From SIG480 sp045595365 (GTDB lineage Bacteria > Bacillota > Clostridia > Oscillospirales > JAAYXM01): a stretch of 24,144 nucleotides of DNA. Numbering within the stretch: position 1 is the first letter of the stretch; every line of letters begins with the position of its first letter. The position numbers and the translations under genes are program-made. Shown piece after piece: positions 1 through 6,452 of the stretch. The stretch lies in the NCBI GenBank assembly GCA_045595365.1, contig JAZOAI010000002.1, positions 1 to 24,144 on the forward strand. Reading direction: 5' to 3'. The notes under the pieces were generated by a model, which saw only the letters and a program-made list of their open reading frames with translations, had not been told where the DNA came from and made no database searches.

Positions 1-23
1 CGGATGTAGGCATCCGCCCCTAC
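1..23 (-). repeat. REP-like GTAG hairpin, truncated by window edge
   Basis: On the minus strand this reads GTAGGGG followed by CGGATG, a CCTA loop and CATCCG, a perfect 6-bp stem that continues past the left edge. The 5' GTAGGG foot followed by a hairpin is the same layout as the two repeats inside the transposase gene at 1802-1826 and 1962-1986, although the stem sequence differs. REP elements mobilised by RAYT transposases carry a GTAG tetranucleotide at the foot of a hairpin, so I infer this is a member of a related family. Confidence 0.55.
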
Positions 24-66
24 GGTTCACACCTCATCCGGGTTACGGGCTTTTTCGTTAATATGC

Positions 67-95
67 TTGCTTTTCCCAGCGCATTGTTCTATAAT
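67..95 (+). promoter_or_regulatory. sigma-A promoter for the SGNH esterase
   Basis: TTGCTT (67-72) and a perfect TATAAT (90-95) are separated by 17 bp. Transcription would begin near 102, about 36 nt before the chosen ATG at 138. An upstream in-frame ATG at 63 lies before this promoter, which argues that 138 is the real start. Confidence 0.6.
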
Positions 96-137
96 GTACT
101 TGATTTAAATTTTCATAAAATTGCGGAGGTTTGCGAT

Positions 138-1226
138 ATGAAGAAGGAACTTCAAAAAATTGACCCGAATTTTATTGTTTCAACGGAAATTGACGCGACT
201 GACTGCGTGTTTTACGATTCAAGACAAGCGCCCTTTAAGATTCATGGCTTGTATAACCCCGAGGACGGCAGGCAATTCCGCCGCATTCCCGACGATGTAG
301 CCGAGGCTACAAGCAAAGCCACCTGCGCGCTTTATCTCGACACTTCCGGCGGCAGAGTAAGGTTCAAGACAGACTCTCCGTATGTCGCGATAAATGCCGT
401 TATGCCTTCCGTTCAGAGAGAGCCGCATCTCCCCCTCACCGGTCAGGCGGGTTTTGATCTGTACATAAAGCGTAACGGCTTCAACGAATATGTGAGAACC
501 TTTATCCCACCGAATGATATGGAAAAGGGATATACCTCAATCTACCATTTCCCCAATCGCGAGATGCGTGAGCTTACCATCAACTTCCCGCTCTACAACC
601 AGCTTTCTGGCCTGCATATCGGAGTTTCTGCCGATGCCGTAATCGAAGAACATTCGCCCTACACCTTTGAGAGACCTGTCGTTTACTACGGCTCATCCAT
701 CACGCAGGGCGGGTGCGCCATGCGCCCGGGAAATGCATACCCCGCACTTATCTCGCAGAAGCTTGACTGCGACTTTATAAATCTCGGGTTTTCCGGAAAC
801 GCAAGAGCTGAGGTTGCAATCATGGAATATATCGCATCGCTCCCGATGAGCGTTTTTGTTTATGACTACGACCACAACGCGCCGACTCTCCAGCACCTTA
901 TAGATACTCACGAGAGAGGATACCGAATTGTCCGTGAGAAGAACCCGGACCTTCCGATAATTATGGCAACGAGAACGCTCGGCGACAATTATCCGCGAGG
1001 CTCTCTTGCATATGAGCAGTTCAACGCCCACCGGTGCGTTATTATGAAGAACTACGCCAAAGCCTGGGAAGAGGGCGACCGCAACGTCTACTTCCTCGAC
1101 GGCTCATCAATCTTCGACGGCGAATTCCACCTCTCCTGCACGGTCGACGGCACTCACCCGACAGACCTCGGCTTTCTCCGCATGGCAGAGGCTTTCGGAA
1201 AGCAAGTTCAGAGAGTTATAAAATAA
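138..1226 (+). CDS. SGNH/GDSL-type esterase with N-terminal GxDLY domain
   Basis: Predicted cytosolic hydrolase of 362 residues, probably a carbohydrate or acyl esterase; the substrate is unknown. The N-terminal half is a beta-rich domain containing the GFDLY sequence that names the GxDLY family, which precedes SGNH hydrolase domains. The catalytic half shows YGSSITQGG with the likely nucleophile Ser187, LGFSGNA as the block with the oxyanion Asn, and DGTHPTDLG with Asp337 and His340 as the other triad members. The start is ATG 138 because GGAGG at 125-129 sits 8 nt before it and a promoter lies at 67-95. An in-frame ATG at 63 would add 25 residues but has no binding site. No signal peptide is seen. 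It appears monocistronic, with a terminator hairpin at 1273-1304. Confidence 0.85.
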   Translation: MKKELQKIDPNFIVSTEIDATDCVFYDSRQAPFKIHGLYNPEDGRQFRRIPDDVAEATSKATCALYLDTSGGRVRFKTDSPYVAINAVMPSVQREPHLPLTGQAGFDLYIKRNGFNEYVRTFIPPNDMEKGYTSIYHFPNREMRELTINFPLYNQLSGLHIGVSADAVIEEHSPYTFERPVVYYGSSITQGGCAMRPGNAYPALISQKLDCDFINLGFSGNARAEVAIMEYIASLPMSVFVYDYDHNAPTLQHLIDTHERGYRIVREKNPDLPIIMATRTLGDNYPRGSLAYEQFNAHRCVIMKNYAKAWEEGDRNVYFLDGSSIFDGEFHLSCTVDGTHPTDLGFLRMAEAFGKQVQRVIK

Positions 1227-1272
1227 ATGCAGAATTAAGAGTGCTGAATGCAGAATTATCTTACAAAAATCA

Positions 1273-1309
1273 CCCCGCAGAGAACGATTCCGTTCCCTGC
1301 GGGGTTTGT
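1273..1309 (+). terminator. hairpin terminator after the SGNH esterase
   Basis: A 14-bp stem (1273-1286 with 1291-1304, one mismatch) with loop ATTC is followed by TTTGTG. The T run is short, so termination may be weak, but the GC-rich stem and the position after the stop codon fit. Confidence 0.55.
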
Positions 1310-1347
1310 GTGTGCAGCAACCTTTCGGAAAGACAACGAGGTCTTTT

Positions 1348-1377
1348 TATAGCCTATATAGTATCATATATAGCCTA
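1348..1377. promoter_or_regulatory. direct repeats, possible operator of the XRE gene
   Basis: TATAGCCTA occurs at 1348-1356 and again at 1369-1377. The spacing of 21 bp start to start is two helical turns. They lie about 60-90 bp before the XRE start, among AT-rich sequence with two TATAAT matches (1398-1403, 1409-1414) that lack a clear -35 box. Binding by the XRE protein is only an inference. Confidence 0.3.
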
Positions 1378-1435
1378 CTTTGTCAAGGCTGAAAGTCTAT
1401 AATTGAAATATAATAATATTACAAGGAGCGAGATT

Positions 1436-1678
1436 ATGGACACATATTTAGCCGTAAAAAACAGACTTTTATCTCTATGTGAAGAGAAAAAGATTACAAT
1501 TAACAAGCTCGCTACAGAATCAGGAGTCGCTCCCTCAACAATCAAAAACATATTATACAGAAAAAGCCGTAACCCTGGCATTGTTACATTAAAAATGTTA
1601 TGTGATGGTTTGGGAATAACTCTAATAGAATTCTTCAATGCAAAGGAATTCGAAAACCTTGAACAAGAAATAAAATAA
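1436..1678 (+). CDS. XRE-family HTH transcriptional regulator
   Basis: An 80-residue protein that is essentially one lambda-repressor-like DNA-binding domain. The helix-turn-helix reads ITINKLATESGVAPSTIKNI, followed by the usual LxxLCDGLGITLIEFF helices. There is no ligand or dimerisation domain. ATG 1436 is chosen because AAGGAG (1423-1428) lies 7 nt upstream; an in-frame ATG at 1403 lacks a site. Only 9 nt separate its stop from the transposase start, so the two are probably cotranscribed. Codons are AT-rich, unlike the genes on either side, which suggests recent acquisition with the transposase. The target is unknown; self-regulation through the direct repeats at 1348-1377 is possible. 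Confidence 0.85.
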   Translation: MDTYLAVKNRLLSLCEEKKITINKLATESGVAPSTIKNILYRKSRNPGIVTLKMLCDGLGITLIEFFNAKEFENLEQEIK

Positions 1679-1687
1679 GGAAAAACT

Positions 1688-2191
1688 ATGGAATTACCAA
1701 AACGAAAACCAACAAGATTAAAAGGATATGATTATTCTTCACCGGGAGCATATTTTGTAACCATATGTACTCAAAATAGAGAATGCATATTAGGAGACAT
1801 CGTAGGGCAGGGGCTTGCTCCTGCCGAAACGAGTTTATCTCAATACGGAAAGATTGCAAAAGATCAATTGTTAGATTTAGAAAACAGATATAAATCAATT
1901 AAAATTGATAAATATGCAATAATGCCAAATCACATTCATGTAATTATAATTATAGACAATACGGCAGGAGCAAGCCCCTGCCCTACAATATCTGACATTA
2001 TTTGTTCGTTTAAATCGTTAACAACAAGGATATGCAACAAATTAGATAACAAACAACAAAAAATATTTCAGACATCTTTTCACGACCACATTATACATGG
2101 TGAAAAAGATTATCAAAAAATATGGGAATATATAGACACAAACCCATTGAAATGGGAATTAGATTGTTTCTACGATGACGAATGGTCGTAG
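1688..2191 (+). CDS. REP-associated tyrosine transposase (RAYT, IS200-like Y1 family)
   Basis: A 167-residue single-domain HUH nuclease. The metal-binding His-x-His is in MPNHIHVIIII (His82, His84), and the C-terminal part has the RAYT pattern FQTSFHDHII...KDYQKIWEYIDTNPLKW; the nucleophile is probably Tyr142 or Tyr148. RAYTs nick and join single-stranded DNA at GTAG-hairpin (REP) sites. AAGGA just upstream of ATG 1688 serves as binding site. Two 25-bp GTAG-hairpin repeats in opposite orientation are read in frame as VGQGLAPA (39-46) and TAGASPCPT (92-100), probably surface loops. Length and all core motifs look intact. Strongly AT-rich relative to neighbours. No flanking target duplication could be recognised. 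Confidence 0.9.
   Translation: MELPKRKPTRLKGYDYSSPGAYFVTICTQNRECILGDIVGQGLAPAETSLSQYGKIAKDQLLDLENRYKSIKIDKYAIMPNHIHVIIIIDNTAGASPCPTISDIICSFKSLTTRICNKLDNKQQKIFQTSFHDHIIHGEKDYQKIWEYIDTNPLKWELDCFYDDEWS
1802..1826 (+). repeat. REP-like GTAG hairpin within RAYT gene, copy 1
   Basis: A 25-bp unit that begins GTAGGG and folds into an 8-bp stem (GGCAGGGG against CTCCTGCC, one G-T pair) with loop CTTG. It is exactly inverted at 1962-1986. It is GC-rich inside an otherwise AT-rich gene and adds codons 39-46 in frame. Confidence 0.75.
1962..1986 (-). repeat. REP-like GTAG hairpin within RAYT gene, inverted copy 2
   Basis: A perfect 25-bp reverse complement of 1802-1826, with GTAGGG reading on the minus strand. 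It is translated in frame as AGASPCPT. The two copies form an inverted pair 135 bp apart, resembling paired REPs (BIME-like). Confidence 0.75.
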
Positions 2192-2211
2192 CATTTTTTG
2201 CTACGACCATT
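2181..2211. repeat. perfect 13-bp inverted repeat at the end of the RAYT gene
   Basis: AATGGTCGTAGCA (2181-2193) pairs perfectly with 2199-2211 around a TTTTT loop. The transposase stop codon (2189-2191) is the TAG of the GTAG in its left arm. No T run follows on either strand, so it is not a classical terminator. It may be the right-hand recognition hairpin of the RAYT unit, or a 3' barrier for the converging pnp and RAYT transcripts. Confidence 0.5.
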
Positions 2212-2264
2212 TACTGTCCTTTGGAGTATTCTTATTATTGCACGTAAATTTTCTATATCCTGAA

Positions 2265-4397
2265 TTATTCTTCTGTCTTTGCAGCTTCGCGCTTTTCAAG
2301 CTCGGCGTATGCATCCTTACGCGAGAAGTTTGTTCTTCCCTTATCGTCGATGCCCATGAACTTAACCCATGTCATATCGCCGACATTGAGGACATCCTCA
2401 ACCTTCTCAACTCTGCGGTTTTCAAGCTTTGAGATGTGGACCATTCCGTCTTTTCCCGGAGCGATTTCAACAAATGCGCCGATCGGGATAACGCGGACAA
2501 CCTTACCGTAATAAAGCTCGCCGACAACGGGGTCGAGAACGATTGTTTCGATAACCTTCTTTGCGTTCTGGCAAGCCTCGGCATCAATAGCAGAGATGTA
2601 GACGTTGCCGTCATCATCAATATCAATCTTTGCGCCTGTGTCTGCAACAATCTTCTGGATGACGCTTCCGCCCTTACCGATAACGTCGCGGATTTTTTCG
2701 GGGTCAATCGTCATATGAAGCATCTTCGGAGCATATTTTGAAAGCTCAGCACGCGGAGCCGGGATGCACGGGAGCATAATCTCGTCAAGAATCTGGTATC
2801 TCGCATCGCGGGTGATTGTGAGCGCGGAGCGGATGATTTCGGGTGTGAGGCCGTCAGTCTTGAGGTCCATCTGGATTGCGGTGATACCCGCTTTTGTTCC
2901 GGCGACCTTAAAGTCCATATCGCCGTAGAAGTCTTCAACGCCCTGGATGTCAATAAATGTGAGCCACTTGTCTTCGTCTGTAACAAGGCCGCAGGAAATA
3001 CCCGCAACAGGAGCCTTGATCGGAACACCTGCATCCATAAGAGCAAGGGTCGACCCGCAGATTGAACCCTGAGAGGTTGAACCGTTGGAGCTTAAGACCT
3101 CGGAAACGAGGCGGATGCTGTACGGGAACTCCTCTTCGCTCGGGATAACCGGCTCAAGCGCACGCTCTGCAAGAGCGCCGTGGCCGATTTCGCGGCGGCC
3201 GGGGCCACGGCTCGGGCGGGCTTCACCGACAGAGTATGACGGGAAGTTGTAGTGGTGGATATATCTCTTGAACTCTTCTTCGTAGATTGTGTCAAGCTTC
3301 TGCTGGTCAGCTATTGTTCCGAGGGTTGCAACCGTGAGAACCTGAGTCTGGCCACGTGTGAACATACCGCTGCCGTGAGTCCTCGGAAGAACTCCGACTT
3401 CTGCCGCAAGCGGGCGGATTTCGTCAAGCGCACGGCCGTCTACACGCTTGCCCTCAAGCAGCCACTGACGGACAACTATCTTCTGGAGCTTGTAGAGGCA
3501 CTCGCCGAGGAACTGTTCCATTTCGGGGTACTTCTCGGAATATTCCTCAATAAGCTCGTCAGAAAGAACCTTAAGGCGCTTGTCGCGGATTGTCTTATCG
3601 TCTGTATCCATGCACTCGCGGACACGGTCAAGGATGTTTGCGCGGAGCTCTTCAAAAAGCTCGTCGTCAAACTCGACGTGGTCATATTCAAACTTCTCAA
3701 GGCCGATTTCAGCCTGGATTCCTGAAATAAATTCTACAACCTTCTTGATTTCCTCGTGAGCAAGCATAATTCCGTCATACATAACGTCTTCAGGAATCTG
3801 GTCTGCTCCGGCTTCAATCATAACAACCTTTGCTGCAGTACCTGCAACGGTGAGGTTGAGTGAACTCTTCTCACGCTCTGCAGATGTCGGGTTTACGACA
3901 TATTTGCCGTCAACATATCCGATGCTTGCGCCGGCAATCGGCCCGTTCCACGGAATGTCGGAAATCGAAAGCGCGATGGAGGTTCCTATCATGCCTGCAA
4001 TTTCAGGTGCATTGTCGTTGTCAACCGAGAGGACAGTGATTGAAACCGCAACATCGTTGCGGAGATCCTTCGGGAAAAGCGGGCGGATAGGTCTGTCAAT
4101 AAGGCGGGATGTGAGGATTGCGCGCTCACTCGGGCGACCCTCACGGCGCATAAAGCTACCCGGGATGCGGCCTACTGAATAGAGGCGCTCTTCAAAGTCA
4201 ACTGCGAGCGGGAAAAAGTCAATCCCTGCGCGCGGCTTGTCAGAAGCTGTTGCAGTAACGAGAACTACGGTTTCGCCGTAGCGGACAAGGCATGCGCCGT
4301 TTGCAAGCCCTGCCATCTTGCCTGTTTCAATAACGAGGCTTCTGCCGGCAAACTCTGTTTCAAAAACTCTGTTTTTTGAGAAAACCATTTCTTTCAT
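2265..4397 (-). CDS. pnp: Polyribonucleotide nucleotidyltransferase (PNPase)
   Basis: A 710-residue, full-length 3'-to-5' phosphorolytic exoribonuclease of mRNA decay; it forms a trimer in the cytosol. Two RNase PH-like domains flank an alpha-helical domain. The first contains REGRPSERAILTSRLIDRPI, the second GPGRREIGHGALAERAL and later a conserved aspartate-rich stretch (VEDFYGDMDFKVAGT). A KH domain with the GxxG loop (VIGKGGSVIQKI) and a C-terminal S1 domain (GELYYGKVVRVIPIGAFVEI) complete the family order. The start at 4397 has GGAG about 9 nt upstream. It lies downstream of rpsO on the same strand, the usual arrangement, separated by about 170 nt containing a large stem-loop (4428-4519), a likely site of autoregulation. 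Confidence 0.97.
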   Translation of the reverse strand: MKEMVFSKNRVFETEFAGRSLVIETGKMAGLANGACLVRYGETVVLVTATASDKPRAGIDFFPLAVDFEERLYSVGRIPGSFMRREGRPSERAILTSRLIDRPIRPLFPKDLRNDVAVSITVLSVDNDNAPEIAGMIGTSIALSISDIPWNGPIAGASIGYVDGKYVVNPTSAEREKSSLNLTVAGTAAKVVMIEAGADQIPEDVMYDGIMLAHEEIKKVVEFISGIQAEIGLEKFEYDHVEFDDELFEELRANILDRVRECMDTDDKTIRDKRLKVLSDELIEEYSEKYPEMEQFLGECLYKLQKIVVRQWLLEGKRVDGRALDEIRPLAAEVGVLPRTHGSGMFTRGQTQVLTVATLGTIADQQKLDTIYEEEFKRYIHHYNFPSYSVGEARPSRGPGRREIGHGALAERALEPVIPSEEEFPYSIRLVSEVLSSNGSTSQGSICGSTLALMDAGVPIKAPVAGISCGLVTDEDKWLTFIDIQGVEDFYGDMDFKVAGTKAGITAIQMDLKTDGLTPEIIRSALTITRDARYQILDEIMLPCIPAPRAELSKYAPKMLHMTIDPEKIRDVIGKGGSVIQKIVADTGAKIDIDDDGNVYISAIDAEACQNAKKVIETIVLDPVVGELYYGKVVRVIPIGAFVEIAPGKDGMVHISKLENRRVEKVEDVLNVGDMTWVKFMGIDDKGRTNFSRKDAYAELEKREAAKTEE

Positions 4398-4427
4398 TTT
4401 CTTTCGCTCCTTTTTAAATTTTTCCGG

Positions 4428-4519
4428 AGCTTTTTCGCTTTGGGTTTAGCACTTGCAGCCGCCGCCAAAGTTTTTGGCGATGATTCCAATTGCTAAACAA
4501 AACCATTTGCGAAAAAGCT
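4428..4519 (-). promoter_or_regulatory. nested stem-loop in the pnp leader
   Basis: Three nested inverted repeats lie between rpsO and pnp: AGCTTTTTCGC (4428-4438) with 4509-4519, GTTTAGCA (4444-4451) with 4491-4498, and CGCCAAA (4463-4469) with 4473-4479. Together they would fold into one long interrupted hairpin ending about 30 nt before the pnp start. In E. coli a long hairpin in the pnp leader is cut by RNase III and lets PNPase repress itself; a similar role here is an inference. Confidence 0.6.
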
Positions 4520-4532
4520 TCTGATGTTTTTA

Positions 4533-4560
4533 TCCCCCGGACAGATTTCCGCCCGGGGGA
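4533..4560 (-). terminator. GC-rich hairpin just after rpsO
   Basis: TCCCCCGG (4533-4540) pairs with CCGGGGGA (4553-4560), 7 nt after the rpsO stop. On the minus strand it is followed by ATAAAAAC rather than a T run, so it is more likely a stabilising or processing hairpin between rpsO and pnp than a full terminator. Confidence 0.45.
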
Positions 4561-4567
4561 TTTTAGA

Positions 4568-4834
4568 CTACTTACGAAGTCCGAGCTTTGCTACGATTGC
4601 ACGGTAGCGCTCAATGTCCTTCTTAGCAAGGTAGTTAAGAAGGCTGCGGCGACGGCCAACCATCTTGAGAAGACCGCGGCGGGAGTGGTTGTCCTTGTGG
4701 TGTACCTTGAGATGCTCTGTGAGCTCTGCGATACGCTCTGTGAGGACTGCAATCTGAACCTCCGGCGAACCTGTGTCAGTTTCGTGGAGTCGGTTATTCG
4801 CGATAACCTCTGTCTTTTTCTCCTTGAGAAGCAT
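4568..4834 (-). CDS. rpsO: 30S ribosomal protein S15
   Basis: An 88-residue primary 16S rRNA-binding protein of the small subunit, in cytosolic ribosomes. It shows the family signature LHETDTGSPEVQIAVLTERI and HSRRGLLKMVGRRRSLLNYL and ends KLGLRK. The start is ATG 4834, with AGGTG about 6 nt upstream; this gives the usual S15 length. A GTG at 4843 would add three residues but uses the binding site itself as codons. It is transcribed from the promoter at 4981-5009 through a leader of about 140 nt that contains a hairpin. S15 commonly represses its own mRNA by binding leader RNA. pnp follows on the same transcript. Confidence 0.97.
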   Translation of the reverse strand: MLLKEKKTEVIANNRLHETDTGSPEVQIAVLTERIAELTEHLKVHHKDNHSRRGLLKMVGRRRSLLNYLAKKDIERYRAIVAKLGLRK

Positions 4835-4945
4835 TTTCTTCACCTTTCTTTCTTGAATTTTCTCCCGGTTTCGAAGTATTCGGTGGGTGAACTCCCCGAT
4901 ATACGGGCGTTATATCCGAAAACTGCGAAACGGGCACATACTGCC

Positions 4946-4965
4946 GATGCCGAAACTCCGGCATC
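4946..4965 (-). promoter_or_regulatory. hairpin near the 5' end of the rpsO leader
   Basis: GATGCCG (4946-4952) pairs with CGGCATC (4959-4965) around a 6-nt loop, starting about 10 nt after the predicted transcription start. It could stabilise the 5' end or belong to an S15-binding element; the sequence alone does not decide. Confidence 0.4.
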
Positions 4966-4980
4966 TTAGCATGCTTGAAT

Positions 4981-5009
4981 ATTTTACCACACCTTCTCAC
5001 AAAAGTAAA
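4981..5009 (-). promoter_or_regulatory. sigma-A promoter for rpsO-pnp
   Basis: On the minus strand TTTACT (5009-5004), a 17-bp spacer and TAAAAT (4986-4981). The 309-bp gap between rpsO and the SLOG gene holds this promoter, the rpsO leader and the divergent promoter at 5077-5105; nothing else was seen. Confidence 0.6.
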
Positions 5010-5076
5010 TACTTTTTTAAGTTTTTCTCATTTTTTCACAAATATGACGTTTTTTATTTGCTGATGAAAAATTTTT

Positions 5077-5105
5077 TTGCCATTACATATAAAGTGTGAT
5101 ACAAT
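5077..5105 (+). promoter_or_regulatory. sigma-A promoter for the SLOG-nnrD-alr operon
   Basis: TTGCCA (5077-5082), a 17-bp spacer and TACAAT (5100-5105) preceded by an extended -10 TGA. Transcription would start near 5112, about 30 nt before the first start codon. Confidence 0.65.
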
Positions 5106-5143
5106 ATGAATATAAAAAATAAACACGCACGGAGCGAGGGCTT

Positions 5144-5620
5144 ATGACTGACAAAATATGCTCTTTTTCAGGCCACAGACAAATATATAAAATACACGCA
5201 ACCTCTCTTCCGCGCCTTCTCTCGGACACGGTCGACACCCTCATAAATTCGGGAGTCACGCGCTTCCAGAGCGGCGGAGCTATGGGTTTTGACCTTCTCG
5301 CTGCAAAAACAGTTCTTAAAAAGCGTGAAGAAAACCCCGACATCCGCCTTCATATGCTTCTCCCCTGCCGCGACCAGACGGCGCGCTGGCCGGAAAAGCT
5401 CCGGCGCGAGTATGCCGGCATACTGGATGTGGCAGATGAGGTCACCTATCTTTCCGAGAGCTACGACAAGCTCTGTATGCAAAAGCGAAACCGCGCCCTT
5501 GTTGATTCTGCCGACATTCTCTTGTGCTACCTTATGCGCTCCTTCGGCGGAACGATGCACACCGTAAACTACGCTTACGACAAAAACCTTCAGATAATAA
5601 ACCTTGCAACACTGCTTTAG
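5144..5620 (+). CDS. SLOG-family protein (YpsA/DUF1273-like)
   Basis: A 158-residue cytosolic Rossmann-like protein of the SLOG superfamily, which binds nucleotides or NAD/ADP-ribose-type ligands. It shows the N-terminal SFSGHR (7-12), the glycine motif SGGAMGFD (43-50) and the later block YDKLCMQKRNRALVDSAD, then GGT near the C terminus. This order matches B. subtilis YpsA, an uncharacterised protein linked to cell division. GGAG (5131-5134) lies 9 nt before the ATG. It heads an operon with nnrD (16-nt gap), the lipoprotein and alr. The role is unknown; its neighbour nnrD also handles a nicotinamide cofactor, which fits with but does not prove an NAD-related ligand. Confidence 0.8.
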   Translation: MTDKICSFSGHRQIYKIHATSLPRLLSDTVDTLINSGVTRFQSGGAMGFDLLAAKTVLKKREENPDIRLHMLLPCRDQTARWPEKLRREYAGILDVADEVTYLSESYDKLCMQKRNRALVDSADILLCYLMRSFGGTMHTVNYAYDKNLQIINLATLL

Positions 5621-5636
5621 AGCTGAGGTGTTTTTT

Positions 5637-6452
5637 ATGACTGAAATTACAAAAGCAGATATAGCTCTCCCGAAGCGGCTTCCCGACACCCACAAGGGCG
5701 ACTATGGCCGGGTTCTTTTAATCTGCGGGGGCAGAAAATATACAGGCGCTGCATTCTTTGCTGCTTCTGCAGCCGTAAATTCAGGCAGCGGGCTTGTCTT
5801 TCTGTCAATTCCCGGAAAACTCCGCCCGATTCTTGCCTCAAAGCTCAACGAACCTATCCTCGTTTCAAGAAAAGTGTCCGGCAGAGGTTTTGATGCGACG
5901 CTTCTCGGCTGTGGGATTGGAGTGTCCCGTTCATCCCTGCATCTGCTCAGGCGCGAGCTTTCACTCTCTGCTCCGCCGCTTATACTTGATGCGGATGCTA
6001 TAACTCTTATGGCAAAAAACAAGCTTTCGCCTAAAATCTCCAAAAGACAGATAATTTTAACTCCCCACGAGGGCGAGTTTGCGCGGCTTGTTCCTGATTT
6101 TTCTCATGACCGCCGCGCGGAGTTTGCTTCAAACTACGCAGTTGATAACAACTGTATTCTTGTCCTTAAAGGTCATCGGACAATCACCGCTGTGCCCGGC
6201 GGTGAAATATATGTCAACACAAGCGGGAACCCCGGAATGGCCAAAGGCGGCAGCGGTGACGTTCTTGCCGGAACTATAACCTCCCTCGTCGGTCAGGGCA
6301 TACCGGCTGATAAGGCTGCATATATTGGAGTGTGGCTGCACGGTGCCTGCGGAGATCTTGCCGCAGAGCGTTTCGGGGAATACTCTATGACCCCCACCGA
6401 TATGCTGTGTACCCTCAAATCCGTTATATGTGAGGTGCCAAAGTCAGGGTGA
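5637..6452 (+). CDS. nnrD: ADP-dependent NAD(P)H-hydrate dehydratase
   Basis: A 271-residue ribokinase-fold repair enzyme that converts S-NADHX or S-NADPHX back to NADH or NADPH with ADP hydrolysis. Motifs: HKGDYGRVLLICGG (19-32), the conserved LTPHEGEFARL and GNPGMAKGGSGDVLAG, which carries the glycine-rich nucleotide site and catalytic Asp. Only the dehydratase domain is present; the epimerase domain that is fused to it in E. coli YjeF/Nnr is absent and no nnrE is seen in the window. ATG 5637 is chosen over an ATG at 5604 because GAGGTG (5624-5629) lies 7 nt upstream. The next gene overlaps its end by 4 bp. Confidence 0.93.
   Translation: MTEITKADIALPKRLPDTHKGDYGRVLLICGGRKYTGAAFFAASAAVNSGSGLVFLSIPGKLRPILASKLNEPILVSRKVSGRGFDATLLGCGIGVSRSSLHLLRRELSLSAPPLILDADAITLMAKNKLSPKISKRQIILTPHEGEFARLVPDFSHDRRAEFASNYAVDNNCILVLKGHRTITAVPGGEIYVNTSGNPGMAKGGSGDVLAGTITSLVGQGIPADKAAYIGVWLHGACGDLAAERFGEYSMTPTDMLCTLKSVICEVPKSG

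Noticed and set aside
1034..1402. Arginine-rich open frame overlapping the end of the esterase gene
   Set aside because: Out of frame with a real gene, low-complexity Arg/Pro/Leu composition, and it runs through a terminator.
1398..1414. TATAAT boxes before the XRE gene as a defined promoter
   Set aside because: Two -10-like boxes exist, but no -35 match lies at a 16-18 bp distance.
3252..3725. Open frame of 157 codons on the plus strand opposite pnp
   Set aside because: Lies wholly inside a certain pnp gene; its composition follows from the codon bias of pnp on the other strand.
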